Assembly: GCF_003048875.2 (NCBI RefSeq)
Contig: NZ_CP049264.1
Span: forward strand, 1,426,001 to 1,490,000
Reading direction: 5' to 3'
Source: Campylobacter concisus
GTDB taxonomy: Bacteria > Campylobacterota > Campylobacteria > Campylobacterales > Campylobacteraceae
Length of the DNA stretch: 64,000 nt
A program made the translations under genes and the position numbers. How positions within the stretch are numbered: the first letter of the stretch is position 1; each line of letters opens with the position of its first letter. The notes beneath the pieces are model-generated. The model was given only the letters and a program-made list of their open reading frames with translations. It searched no databases and was not told where the DNA came from. Shown here piece by piece: positions 54,858-63,166 of this stretch.

Positions 54858-55961
54858 CTACTTTTGCCTGCCTAGGGCGTAAATTTGATTTAGCTCGTTA
54901 AAAGCTAAATTTATATTATCTTCGCTTGGCTTTACGGTGCTATTTTTTAGTAGCTCAAGCACTAAATTTTTAAAATTTTCTCTATCTTCTGCTAGCTTTT
55001 TAAGAGTAGCCACATCGCTTAAGCTTTTGCTTCTATGATCTTTGGTCTGGGCGGCGATGAAAGCGTTGTTTAGCAAGACTTCAGGCTTTAGCGCAGTCTC
55101 TCCGCCCTCTAGGATCGCAGGACTTTCTGACTTTAAAAAGCTAATAAACAAAGCCTCTTTTTTATAACCAGACTCCGTTTTATAGTAAGAGAGGTCTGGG
55201 CTAAAGCCACCAGTGTTTTTCTGCTCTAAATTTGCAAAATTTAGCTTTTTGAGGTTCGTTTTTATGCCTAGCTTTGTTAGATCTTCGCTTAAATTTGATG
55301 CGAGCTTCATTTCATCTTCGCTACTAAAGATGTTTGTCACGACCTCGTTTTTGCGACTATTTAAAAAGTCAATATTTGATCTATCGCTCAAATCTGCGTT
55401 AAAATCGATGCCTTTCATCCCTTGCGAGATGTAGCCTTTTGGCAAATTTGCTAGGTCGCTATCTGTAAAACTATCTTTGTTTAAACTTTTGCCCATTACC
55501 TGAGAAAAAATGGCGTAATACTGACCTATCGTGTTTGCAATGTCGAGATTTTCAAAGACGTCATTGTCAAAAAGTTTGCCGCTTGCGTTGCTGTAAAGGA
55601 CGCTATTTATGTTATTTTGCTTTGTTGCGAAGTTTAGAAACTCTTTTATCGTGCTTTTGTGAAGCTTAAAGTCCTATGGCAAGCCAGCTGCTTTATTAAA
55701 GCTAGCATCCATAAAGCCAGCCTTGTCGCTTTGATAGCCAAGCTCATTTTTATCTTTAAATTTCACGCTATAAATGCTTTGCTGTGTATCTTTTGTAAGC
55801 TCAAGTCTTTGTAAATTTTGTGCAATGTCTTTTGTTTTTTCATTATTTGCAAGAGCGTTTTGAAATTTGGCACTTTCAGCCTGCTCTTTTTGAAGTTTCC
55901 TTGCTTTTGCCTCAGTAGCTACTGAGCTATACTTTTGCGTGCTAACACTAAAAATGCTCAT
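54858..55961 (-). pseudogene. Cj0814-like gene interrupted by one amber codon
   Basis: Read from 55961, the frame codes for about 95 residues (start MSIFSVSTQKYSS), meets TAG at 55676-55674, and then continues open in the same frame for another 272 codons to 54858. The interrupted site is the conserved KAAGLPQDFK motif: the 382-residue paralog has CAG for Gln where this has TAG, a single C-to-T change. The rest of the shared motifs (FNKAAGLP, DFKLHKSTIKEF, KGYISQG and the C-terminal 'GYKKEALFISFLKSE') are intact, and there are no frameshifts. A sigma-54 promoter precedes it. This is a recent, single-step inactivation, or a sequencing error; a short 212-residue restart at 55496 is possible. 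Confidence 0.85.
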
Positions 55962-55996
55962 TTTTCATCCTTGCTTATCAAATTTATATTTAGTAA

Positions 55997-56010
55997 GCAA
56001 AGGACGTTCC
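55997..56010 (-). promoter_or_regulatory. Sigma-54 promoter
   Basis: Minus strand GGAACGTCCTTTGC, GG-N10-GC, with TA before and TTA after, matching the TTGGAAC-N5-TTGCTT form well. It lies 35 bases before the start codon of the amber-interrupted gene. Confidence 0.85.
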
Positions 56011-56096
56011 TACTTAAAAATGAGTTTTACTTTTTGGGTGGTTGTAAGAAATTTGGTTTTAAATTTAGCTTTAAGGGCATAAATGAAGAGTTAAAT

Positions 56097-56855
56097 TTAC
56101 TCTTCACTGCCTTCGTTGATACCAAAAAATGTATCTGTGTGGATGTTTTCAAATGCTGCTTTAAGCGATGTAAAGAGCTTTGGATTTTCTTTCTCTAAAT
56201 TTGCTAGAAGCTGCTTGGTCTCATATCTAGCGTGTGGCATCTTCACATCAAATCTCATCGCAGGACACGCCTCATCACCAACAACTCTTAGCTCATTTTT
56301 GATCGCATTTTCGCGAAGCTGTCTCTCACGCACAAAGATAAATGGCCTGATCACGACGATTCCATTTTTTGCTCTGTATTTTGGAGCAAGCGTCCTTAGC
56401 GCGCCATTGTATGTAAAATTCATAAAAAAGCTCTCCGCCGCATCGTCCAAGTGGTGAGCGATCGCGAGCTTGTTAAAGCCGTGCTTTAGCGCATAGGTGT
56501 AAAGATATCCTCTTCTCATGCGCGAGAAAAAGCTGCAAAAGCTAGAATTTTTGCGGATCTTCTCCTTTGATATCTCAAATATCGAGCTGTCGATCACCTC
56601 GTGCTCTATGCCATGCTCGTTGCAGTGCTTGGTAAGATATGCGTAGTCTTCGCCCATGCCGTAGCTTAGCGTCACCGCCTTAAACTCAAATTTCTCAGGC
56701 GTGACATTTTGGATGTGCTTTAGCACGTGAGCGAGTGCGAGACTATCTTTGCCGCCGCTAAGGCCAAGCAAGATCTTATCCCCGCCCTCTATCATCTTGT
56801 ATCTAGCATTTGTCTGGCCAACTTGCCTAAGCAGTCTCTTGCTAAGCTCTATCAT
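56097..56855 (-). CDS. TtcA-family PP-loop protein (tRNA thiolation-like)
   Basis: A 252-residue PP-loop ATPase with LSGGKDS at about 32-38. The middle FSRMRRGYLYTYALKHG and HHLDDAAESFFMNFTYNG match TtcA, which makes 2-thiocytidine at tRNA position 32. TtcA in E. coli needs two CxxC motifs for its iron-sulfur cluster; here the first is CSFF and the second is only CPAM, so one Cys of each pair is missing. Either the cluster is held differently or the enzyme does another thiolation. From memory the C. jejuni gene next to mtnN has the same change. The start overlaps the mtnN end by 4 bases. Confidence 0.8.
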   Translation of the reverse strand: MIELSKRLLRQVGQTNARYKMIEGGDKILLGLSGGKDSLALAHVLKHIQNVTPEKFEFKAVTLSYGMGEDYAYLTKHCNEHGIEHEVIDSSIFEISKEKIRKNSSFCSFFSRMRRGYLYTYALKHGFNKLAIAHHLDDAAESFFMNFTYNGALRTLAPKYRAKNGIVVIRPFIFVRERQLRENAIKNELRVVGDEACPAMRFDVKMPHARYETKQLLANLEKENPKLFTSLKAAFENIHTDTFFGINEGSEE

Positions 56856-57535
56856 AAGCTCTCCACCATTTCTAGGATAAATTTAGCGCTGACGTTTGCT
56901 GAGTCTTGTAAAAATTTATCAAAGTCAAATTCAGCCTCATTGCCAGCTCCGTCGCTGATGGCTCTAAGGATGAAAAATGGCACGCCAAGCGTTTCACAAA
57001 CTAGCGCAACACTCGCACCCTCCATCTCGGTAGCACTCGCGTTAAATATCTTTTTGATCCACTCTTTTTTCTCGTTGTCACAGATGAACTGATCACCAGT
57101 TGCGATGATGCCTGAATTTAAGCTCATGCCCTTTTTGCTAGCGACATTTTTAGCTAGCTCATTTAGTCCCTCATCGCTCTTAACGAAGATACTTGTCCCT
57201 GGCACAAAGCCGTATGGATGACCAAACGCTGTGATGTCAAGGTCGTGCTGCACAAGGCTAGTGGCATATAGCATATCGCCTATCTTTAAGCTCTCATCAA
57301 GTGAGCCAGCAACACCAGTAAAAAGCAGTTTTGAAGCCTTAAATTTCTCTATCATCAAGGTCGCGGTGATCGCCGCATTTACCTTGCCGATCTTCGAGTA
57401 GGCGATGACTAGGTCTTTGCCTTTGTAGTTTGCCTCGTAAAATTTATTATTTGCATATTCGGTAGTTTTATACTCGCCAACCATCTCAAGGATCGGCGTT
57501 ATCTCCTCTTGCATCGCTCCAAGTATCGCTATCAT
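56852..57535 (-). CDS. mtnN: 5'-methylthioadenosine/S-adenosylhomocysteine nucleosidase
   Basis: Splits methylthioadenosine and S-adenosylhomocysteine, and in Campylobacter and Helicobacter also 6-amino-6-deoxyfutalosine in menaquinone synthesis. The 227-residue protein has catalytic residues Glu11 (in AMQEE), Glu172 (TEMEGAS) and Asp195 (ISDGAG). It overlaps ttcA by 4 bases and fabD by 4 bases. The quinone role is known for the family in these genera but not shown here. Confidence 0.95.
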   Translation of the reverse strand: MIAILGAMQEEITPILEMVGEYKTTEYANNKFYEANYKGKDLVIAYSKIGKVNAAITATLMIEKFKASKLLFTGVAGSLDESLKIGDMLYATSLVQHDLDITAFGHPYGFVPGTSIFVKSDEGLNELAKNVASKKGMSLNSGIIATGDQFICDNEKKEWIKKIFNASATEMEGASVALVCETLGVPFFILRAISDGAGNEAEFDFDKFLQDSANVSAKFILEMVESL

Positions 57536-58461
57536 CTCTCCTCCAAAATCTTCACAACCTCTTCAAGGCTCGCCATGTCAGTGACGCTATATGTCGGTTT
57601 TTCAGTGATCTTTTTGTTTATGCCTTTAAGTGTCGCAGCACCTAGCTCGATAAAGCAATCAACCTCGTTTTCGTAGTTTTTGATGCTTTGTTTATAGCGA
57701 ACTGGATGCGTTAGCTGCTCTTTTAAAAGCACTAGCGCTTCGTTTTTATCAGTGTAAATTTTTGCATTTACATTTGAAACGACTTGGGCAAAATTCGCAG
57801 CCAAAACGCCCTCAAGCTCGTTTGCTAGTTTCACGCTAGCTGGCTCAAGTATCGGGCAGTGGCTAGCTACTGACATATTTAAAAGCATCGCTCTTTTTGC
57901 ACCTGCTTCTTTAAATTTTGCCTCATATTTAGCAAGGTCAGCTCTCACACCAGCTACAACTATCTGACCATCGCAGTTGTAGTTCGCAGCGTAAATTTGC
58001 AAGCCCTCATCCTGTGCTTCTTTACAAATCCCCTCAACGACTTCATCGCTAAGTCCAAGCACCACCATCATGCCAGCATCTTTGCCAACGCAGGCTTCTT
58101 GCATAAATTTACCACGTAAATTTACAAGCCTAATCGCTTCAACAAAGCTAAACGCACCACTAACTGCAAGGGCTGTAAATTCTCCTAGAGAGTGACCTAG
58201 GCTAAACTCTGGCTTAGCTTTTATGCCCTCGCTAAAAGCTAGATAGCTCATAAGAGAGTTTAAAACGATGGCAGGCTGAGTAAATTCTGTCTTATCTAGC
58301 TTGTCATTTTGCGTAAATAAAAGCTCCTCAAAATCAATGCCTGTGTCGTTGCAAGCGTCATTTAATAGAAGTTTTGCCGAAGAGAAATTTTCATAAAAAT
58401 CTTTCCCCATGCCAACACTTTGCGAGCCTTGACCCGCAAAAATAAAAGCAAATTTCTTCAT
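57532..58461 (-). CDS. fabD: Malonyl-CoA:ACP transacylase
   Basis: Moves malonyl from CoA to acyl carrier protein for fatty acid elongation. The 309-residue protein has the acyl-Ser91 in GHSLGEFTAL and His201 in ASHCPILEP, with FAGQGSQSVGMG at the start. It ends at mtnN with 4 bases overlap. It lies 9 bases after slyD. The same order (slyD, fabD, mtnN, TtcA-like) is, from memory, found in C. jejuni. Confidence 0.96.
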   Translation of the reverse strand: MKKFAFIFAGQGSQSVGMGKDFYENFSSAKLLLNDACNDTGIDFEELLFTQNDKLDKTEFTQPAIVLNSLMSYLAFSEGIKAKPEFSLGHSLGEFTALAVSGAFSFVEAIRLVNLRGKFMQEACVGKDAGMMVVLGLSDEVVEGICKEAQDEGLQIYAANYNCDGQIVVAGVRADLAKYEAKFKEAGAKRAMLLNMSVASHCPILEPASVKLANELEGVLAANFAQVVSNVNAKIYTDKNEALVLLKEQLTHPVRYKQSIKNYENEVDCFIELGAATLKGINKKITEKPTYSVTDMASLEEVVKILEER

Positions 58462-58470
58462 TTTGGCTTC

Positions 58471-59049
58471 TTAGTGGTGGTGATGTCCGTGACCACCGCA
58501 ACCGCAACCACCTTCGCCGTGCCCATGGCCGCCGCAGCACTCATGCTCGTGATCATGATCATGTCCTCCACAACCGCAAGTGTGAGCGCCTGCCACCATG
58601 CCAGTTGCTTTTTCATCTTCAGTTGCGTCTCTAACTTCTAAAATTTCAACATTAAATAGCAAATCTTTGCCAGCATATGGGTGATTAAAATCAACTGTTA
58701 CTTCGTCATCTTTGATCTCTTTAACGATGACGCGAACGCTTGAGCCATCTTCATTTTGACCAAAAAGCTCCATGCCTTCATGTAGGTCTATACCAGCAAA
58801 TTGCTCTTTTGGAAGTGATTGAATGGCATCTTTATTGTATTCGCCACAACCCTCAGCTGCTTTGATATTTATAGTAGCCTTGTCGCCTGATTTTAATTTG
58901 CTAACTTCTTCTTCAAGCTTTTCTATAATGTGGCCATGTCCTGTAATAAAAGAAATTTGACCACCTTCTTGCATATTAGACTCTAAAATTTCGCCAGTAT
59001 TAGCGTCTTTTAGCTCATAAAACATTGTTATAACTTGATCTTTACTCAC
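58471..59049 (-). CDS. slyD: SlyD-type FKBP peptidyl-prolyl isomerase with metal-binding tail
   Basis: A 192-residue FKBP with an inserted chaperone flap: FKBP part at 1-70 and 130-150 (DANTGEILESN, VDFNHPYAGKDLLFNVEILEV) and the insert between. The C-terminal 40 residues are almost only Gly, His, Cys and Glu (CGCGG, HDHDHEHECC, HGHHHH), a nickel/zinc store as in E. coli and Helicobacter SlyD. It helps deliver nickel to hydrogenase in other bacteria; no hydrogenase genes are seen here. The start is GTG at 59049 with AAGGAG before it, downstream of its own TATAAT. Confidence 0.95.
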   Translation of the reverse strand: MSKDQVITMFYELKDANTGEILESNMQEGGQISFITGHGHIIEKLEEEVSKLKSGDKATINIKAAEGCGEYNKDAIQSLPKEQFAGIDLHEGMELFGQNEDGSSVRVIVKEIKDDEVTVDFNHPYAGKDLLFNVEILEVRDATEDEKATGMVAGAHTCGCGGHDHDHEHECCGGHGHGEGGCGCGGHGHHHH

Positions 59050-59086
59050 AATAATCTCCTTGGAATTTAGTTTTGATTAATGTGAG

Positions 59087-59092
59087 ATTATA
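59087..59092 (-). promoter_or_regulatory. -10 box for slyD
   Basis: Minus strand AGATATAATCTC, exact TATAAT, 38 bases before the GTG, with an AAGGAG ribosome site. It starts the slyD-fabD-mtnN-ttcA transcript. Confidence 0.6.
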
Positions 59093-59110
59093 TCTAAAAA
59101 AGAGTAAATT

Positions 59111-59953
59111 TTAGTTTCTGTTGGGAGCGGCTTTGGCTTCTTTGCTATCTGGATAGCCTACTTTTAAAGCCTTATAAAACCTATTTGCACTTTGAGTATC
59201 ACCGATCTTATCAAAGCTTATAGCTGTGTGATACAAAAGTTTTGGAGTGTAGTCAGCTTTATCTTCACTTTGTATACTTTTTTTATAGTATTGTATGGCT
59301 GTACTGTATGATTTTTGACTATAAGCAACTTCACCTAGATAATAATTTGAAGCACCAGTTTTATAGCCTTTTTTATTTAAATATTCAAAATATTCAGCTG
59401 CTTCTGTGCTATTGCCAGAATTTAAAAGTTTAATGCCATCAGCTAAAACATCTTTGTCGCTTTTGCCACTAAAATTTGAAGTTGGCTTATTTTGTTGTTT
59501 TGGATTTGCATTTTGCTTTGGTTGAGCAGCATTTTTATCCATTATTGCACCTAATTTATTTAAGGCAGCAGTAATATTTTTATAGTTTTTATCTTGTATA
59601 TCTCTAGTCTCATCAACATAAGCTTTTAATGATGTCAAACTTACACCAGAATCGCTTATACCACCATTGACTTTGGTTTCGATATCATTCATTCTTTGCT
59701 CAAGCTTGTTCATTCTAGCACTCATACTCTCGATCAAGCTTTGCAAACCTTGAAGTTGTTCTGAAACATTATCCATGTTTTCTTCAATATTTTGAACGCT
59801 TCTTTTGTTGCTTAGAGTTGCCTTTTCATCATCTGTTAGTCCATATGGATTTGCACTATCCATATTACCTGCGTCAAATGCTGAAACTTCTTGAGCTGAA
59901 CCTATAGAGAAAGCGGCTCCAAGAAGAGCCGCAATGATTATTTTTTTATTCAT
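59111..59953 (-). CDS. cpoB: Tol-Pal associated periplasmic TPR protein CpoB/YbgF
   Basis: A 280-residue periplasmic protein with signal peptide (KKIIIAALLGAAFSIGSAQE). Residues 55-110 form a coiled coil that trimerises in E. coli (LQGLQSLIESMSARMNKLEQ); a Gln/Asn/Pro linker near 145-165 precedes TPR repeats at about 170-275, with the ADGIKLLNSGNSTEAAEYFE pattern. It coordinates outer-membrane constriction with peptidoglycan synthesis at division, with TolA. It is the last Tol gene, 13 bases after pal. The symbol ybgF is also used. Confidence 0.92.
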   Translation of the reverse strand: MNKKIIIAALLGAAFSIGSAQEVSAFDAGNMDSANPYGLTDDEKATLSNKRSVQNIEENMDNVSEQLQGLQSLIESMSARMNKLEQRMNDIETKVNGGISDSGVSLTSLKAYVDETRDIQDKNYKNITAALNKLGAIMDKNAAQPKQNANPKQQNKPTSNFSGKSDKDVLADGIKLLNSGNSTEAAEYFEYLNKKGYKTGASNYYLGEVAYSQKSYSTAIQYYKKSIQSEDKADYTPKLLYHTAISFDKIGDTQSANRFYKALKVGYPDSKEAKAAPNRN

Positions 59954-59966
59954 TATTACTTACAGA

Positions 59967-60473
59967 TTAAGGAAGTACTTTGAAATCTGCACGTCTGTTT
60001 TGAGCGTCGCAAGCTTTTGTTTTATCTGTACAAACTGGGTTGCTTTCGCCAAAGCTTACTACAGCGATTCTATCAGCGTTAACGCCATTTCTTACAAGAG
60101 CGTCTTTAGCACTTTTAGCACGTTTTAGACCAAGAGCATAGTTATACTCATCTGTACCCCACTCGTCGCAGTTACCTTCTACTTTTATAGAAAGAGCTTG
60201 AGCGTCAGCTTGGTTGAATACTGATGCATTTGAGCTAACAACACCTTGTTGGTCAGCTTTGATATTAAATTTATCAAAGTCAAAGTATACACTTTTAACT
60301 TGGCTCTCGATGTTAGCGATAAGAGCTGCTAATCTATCAGCATCACTCATGCTACCTGAGTTATCTGCAGATTGATTTGAATTTGCATTCATATCAACTT
60401 CAGGGTTTTTAGAGCTACAACCGCTCAACAATAAAGTTGCAACTGCAACACTTGCTAGAACTACTTTTTTCAT
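59967..60473 (-). CDS. pal: Peptidoglycan-associated lipoprotein Pal
   Basis: Anchors the outer membrane to peptidoglycan. A 168-residue lipoprotein with lipobox LLSGC (Cys19). The OmpA-like domain at about 60-168 includes VYFDFDKFNI, then EGNCDEWGTDEYNYALGLKRA, whose Asp and Arg bind diaminopimelate, and the ending RRADFKVLP. A Ser/Asn/Ala linker joins it to the lipid. It has its own TATAAT in the 64-base gap after tolB, so it may be more strongly expressed than the rest. Confidence 0.95.
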   Translation of the reverse strand: MKKVVLASVAVATLLLSGCSSKNPEVDMNANSNQSADNSGSMSDADRLAALIANIESQVKSVYFDFDKFNIKADQQGVVSSNASVFNQADAQALSIKVEGNCDEWGTDEYNYALGLKRAKSAKDALVRNGVNADRIAVVSFGESNPVCTDKTKACDAQNRRADFKVLP

Positions 60474-60502
60474 TCCATATCCTTTTTGAAAAATTTGGTC
60501 GA

Positions 60503-60508
60503 ATTATA
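60503..60508 (-). promoter_or_regulatory. -10 box for pal
   Basis: Minus strand ATGTTATAATTCG, exact TATAAT, 29 bases before the pal ATG and inside the tolB-pal gap; the ribosome site AAAGGATATGG follows. Confidence 0.6.
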
Positions 60509-60537
60509 ACATATTTTTTTTAAATATTACCAGAATA

Positions 60538-61794
60538 TTACCAATCAATAGATTGAATTTTACCTACTTTTAGTGGAAATTGGAAACTTCTGTTCTCATT
60601 TAATCTAACAACGCCAAGTGAGCTTTGACCGCCAAGTTCTTTGATAAAAACAACACTTTGACCATCACTTGAAAATCTTGGGTAGTTGTTTTTACCATTT
60701 GCTGTAAGCTGACGGATAAAATCTGTTTGAGTTGAGATTAGATAGATGTTAAAGCCACCACTAGCCTCTCTACTTGAATAAACTACATAGTTTTCAAAAG
60801 TGCTTACTGAGTTATTGTTTTTGCCATGAAACACCATTTGCTCAACACTTCCGCCTGAAGTTGCAGGTGTTGCAAAGATATTTGGATACCCAAGTCTATC
60901 TGAAACAAAAACTATTCTGCTGTCATTATCTACGAAATTTCCATTTACATCAATGCCTGGATAGTTTGTGATCTGAGTTAATTTTTTGCTACCTGTATTA
61001 TAGATGAAAATATCTGGTTGATCTTTTGGAGCCATGGTTAATAGAATTTTACTTCCATCTTTACTAACATCAGATGCTATAAGCATACCCATACTATCTA
61101 TTATCTTTGTTTTAGTGCCTGAATTTAGGTCATATCTAAACAAAGTTGGCCTGTTATTTACATAAGATGTATAGTAAAATTTACTCTGATCAGCGCCTGC
61201 CCATTTAGGGAAGATGTTTAGACCACCGCTTACGATTGTTTTTTGATATGTAAGTGTGTAGTCAGCCACTATAATAGAGCTTTGGCGAGCTGAAGTGTAT
61301 TTTGCTAGGATGATAAATTTCTCCATCCAGCCAACTGGTGGTAAATTTAGCTCATTTGTTAGCTCAACTATACTTTTGTGTGCCAAAAACGGATACTTTG
61401 CACCATCTGGCATGTTATAGACTCTCTCATACCTTGTAGTTGCAGTCTTTGCATCGATGAGTTTTACTCTTAAAGTAAGAGGTGAGCCCATAGAACCCTC
61501 AAGAGCATATCTAAAGATAAGCTCAACACCTTTGTCGCTCATTGTATTTGTAGCTGCTGTTCCCTCGTAAGTTGAAGGCACGTGATCTTCGATAACCTCA
61601 AAGTCTGAACTAACTTTCAAGTCGCCTAGCATGATCTTAAAGAATTTATCTTTAAAGCCCGCATCACTAACAGCTGTAGTTGCATCTTGCAAAGCTATCT
61701 TTGGCAAAGCAACACCTTGGTTTATAACAGATATGGTCGCATCAGCAGCATAAAGCCCTAGAGCAACGCACAAAAAAAGAAAAATTTTCTTCAT
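60538..61794 (-). CDS. tolB: Tol-Pal system protein TolB
   Basis: A 418-residue periplasmic protein with signal peptide (KKIFLFLCVALGLYAAD). The N-terminal alpha/beta domain (to about 165) is followed by a WD40-like beta propeller with repeats such as KWAGADQSKFYYTSYVNNRP, SKDGSKILLTMAPKDQPDIFIY and FVSDRLGYPNIFATP. It bridges TolA and Pal. The gene order tolA-tolB-pal-cpoB supports the assignment; its start is 24 bases after the tolA-like stop. Confidence 0.95.
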   Translation of the reverse strand: MKKIFLFLCVALGLYAADATISVINQGVALPKIALQDATTAVSDAGFKDKFFKIMLGDLKVSSDFEVIEDHVPSTYEGTAATNTMSDKGVELIFRYALEGSMGSPLTLRVKLIDAKTATTRYERVYNMPDGAKYPFLAHKSIVELTNELNLPPVGWMEKFIILAKYTSARQSSIIVADYTLTYQKTIVSGGLNIFPKWAGADQSKFYYTSYVNNRPTLFRYDLNSGTKTKIIDSMGMLIASDVSKDGSKILLTMAPKDQPDIFIYNTGSKKLTQITNYPGIDVNGNFVDNDSRIVFVSDRLGYPNIFATPATSGGSVEQMVFHGKNNNSVSTFENYVVYSSREASGGFNIYLISTQTDFIRQLTANGKNNYPRFSSDGQSVVFIKELGGQSSLGVVRLNENRSFQFPLKVGKIQSIDW

Positions 61795-61818
61795 CTCTAC
61801 TCCGTAAATTTATAAATT

Positions 61819-62766
61819 TTAGTTTATTTTATCTTCTAAATTTAAATTAAAAGTAGTACTTTTGTCTGGATTAAATGGAAATTTCTCTGCAGTAAGCTTT
61901 TCCAGGCACTCTCTAACCTTTGCATTAAACTCTTCATTATATGATAGCTCTAAAATTTCATAGCTAAAATTTCCACTCTGATCTATCATGACTTTTACTT
62001 TGGCAAGATTTGCAGAGTCAGCTTTATAGCTTTGCCATCTTCTTTGAATTTGCTTTGTTATGGCTCCCATCAATGGATCATAAGTGCCAGTCATTTGCGA
62101 TTTTGGTGCAGTTGGGTTTTGATCTATCTTTAAACTCTTGATGATGTCGCTAGCCTCTTTTGCAGCTTTTGAGCTAGAAGCCTCGCTTTTTTTGCGGCTT
62201 TGTACTTTATTTTCAGCCTTTTTTATACCATCGTCTTTTTTAAGCTTAGTCGAGTCTATGTCGCTAAAGAGATCTTTTATATTTGGCTCTTTTGGTTTTG
62301 GCTTTTCAACTGGCTTTGGCGTAGGTTTAGGCTCAGGTTTTGTCTCTGGCTTGACATCCTCTTTAGGCTCTTCACTAGGTTTTGGGATTTCAGGCTTTGG
62401 TTCTGGTTTCTTAGGCTCAGGCTTTGGCTCTTCTTTTGGAGGAGTTGGCAAGCTTGGGGTTGGTAATGGCTCATCTGGCACAACAGGTTTATTTGTAGTC
62501 TCTTGTTTATCTTCATCTGACTCTTTTTTAGGTTCTGGTTTTGTCTCTTTTACGACCTCTTTTGCTTGTTTTGGCGCTTTTATGGTTTGATCGACTTCTC
62601 TATCAACCATAACTACGTCCATAATAGCATCTTTGTCATCAGTATATTTTTTAGGAGGTTCGCTAAAAAAAGTAAGCTTTATAAACAAAGCAAGCACAAT
62701 GATAATGTAAATGCAAAACGCTACAAAAAATGAACTAAGCGTTGGAAATTTAACTTTATTAGGCAT
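61819..62766 (-). CDS. tolA: TolA-like energy-coupling protein with TonB-type C-terminus
   Basis: A 315-residue protein with one N-terminal membrane segment (about 12-32), then a Lys/Pro/Glu-rich stretch to residue 190 and a globular C-terminal domain (about 220-315, MTGTYDPLMGAITKQIQRRWQSYKAD..., ending NLNLEDKIN). It transmits proton-motive force from TolQ/TolR to TolB and Pal. The C-terminal domain could also be TonB-like, as energy-coupling proteins are easily confused; the location between tolR and tolB favours TolA. The repetitive middle creates false open frames on the plus strand. Confidence 0.85.
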   Translation of the reverse strand: MPNKVKFPTLSSFFVAFCIYIIIVLALFIKLTFFSEPPKKYTDDKDAIMDVVMVDREVDQTIKAPKQAKEVVKETKPEPKKESDEDKQETTNKPVVPDEPLPTPSLPTPPKEEPKPEPKKPEPKPEIPKPSEEPKEDVKPETKPEPKPTPKPVEKPKPKEPNIKDLFSDIDSTKLKKDDGIKKAENKVQSRKKSEASSSKAAKEASDIIKSLKIDQNPTAPKSQMTGTYDPLMGAITKQIQRRWQSYKADSANLAKVKVMIDQSGNFSYEILELSYNEEFNAKVRECLEKLTAEKFPFNPDKSTTFNLNLEDKIN

Positions 62767-62767
62767 A

Positions 62768-63166
62768 TTAACCGTTTGTCTCTAAAGCTACTTTATTAAA
62801 ACCAGCACCTTTTAAAGTCTTTAATACAAACATAACATCATCGTATTTTAAATTTTTATCAGCCTTTATGTATATAGGCGAGGTTTTATCGTATTTTGCA
62901 CTCATTAGTGCAATGTTATCTGGAAGTTCAGCAAGGCTCATTGTACTTTGATCTATTCTAACTTGTCCTTGTGCATTTATAGAGACTATAAGATCTTTTT
63001 GCTTAGACGTAGATGTTTTTGCCTTTGAGCCATCTGGCAATGTTATATCTTCTTGATATGTTATAGTTGGCATTGTAACCATTAAAATAGCCAACAAAAC
63101 AAGCATGATATCAACAAGAGGCGTTATGTTCAACTCTGGTGTTTCGTCGTCAAATTTAAGAGCCAT
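62768..63166 (-). CDS. tolR: TolR/ExbD family biopolymer transport protein
   Basis: A 132-residue protein with one membrane helix near the start (ITPLVDIMLVLLAILMV), with the conserved proton-path Asp, then a periplasmic domain. The start FDDETPELNITPLVDIML is the ExbD/TolR signature. It partners TolQ (1 base upstream) and the TolA-like protein (1 base downstream). ExbD is an equal name for the family. Confidence 0.93.
   Translation of the reverse strand: MALKFDDETPELNITPLVDIMLVLLAILMVTMPTITYQEDITLPDGSKAKTSTSKQKDLIVSINAQGQVRIDQSTMSLAELPDNIALMSAKYDKTSPIYIKADKNLKYDDVMFVLKTLKGAGFNKVALETNG

Noticed and set aside
55496-55676. Frameshift or recoding at the amber codon of the broken gene
   Set aside because: The frame is unchanged on both sides of TAG, so no frameshift is needed. 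Recoding as selenocysteine uses UGA, not UAG, and no element for pyrrolysine is seen.
62138-62590. A 150-residue open frame on the plus strand
   Set aside because: It is the mirror of the Lys/Pro/Glu-rich part of the TolA-like gene. Its translation is low-complexity Gly/Ser/Phe, with no ribosome site.
61819-62590. Direct-repeat array (CRISPR-like) in the TolA-like gene
   Set aside because: The repetition comes from Lys-Pro-Glu codons; there are no constant-length spacers.
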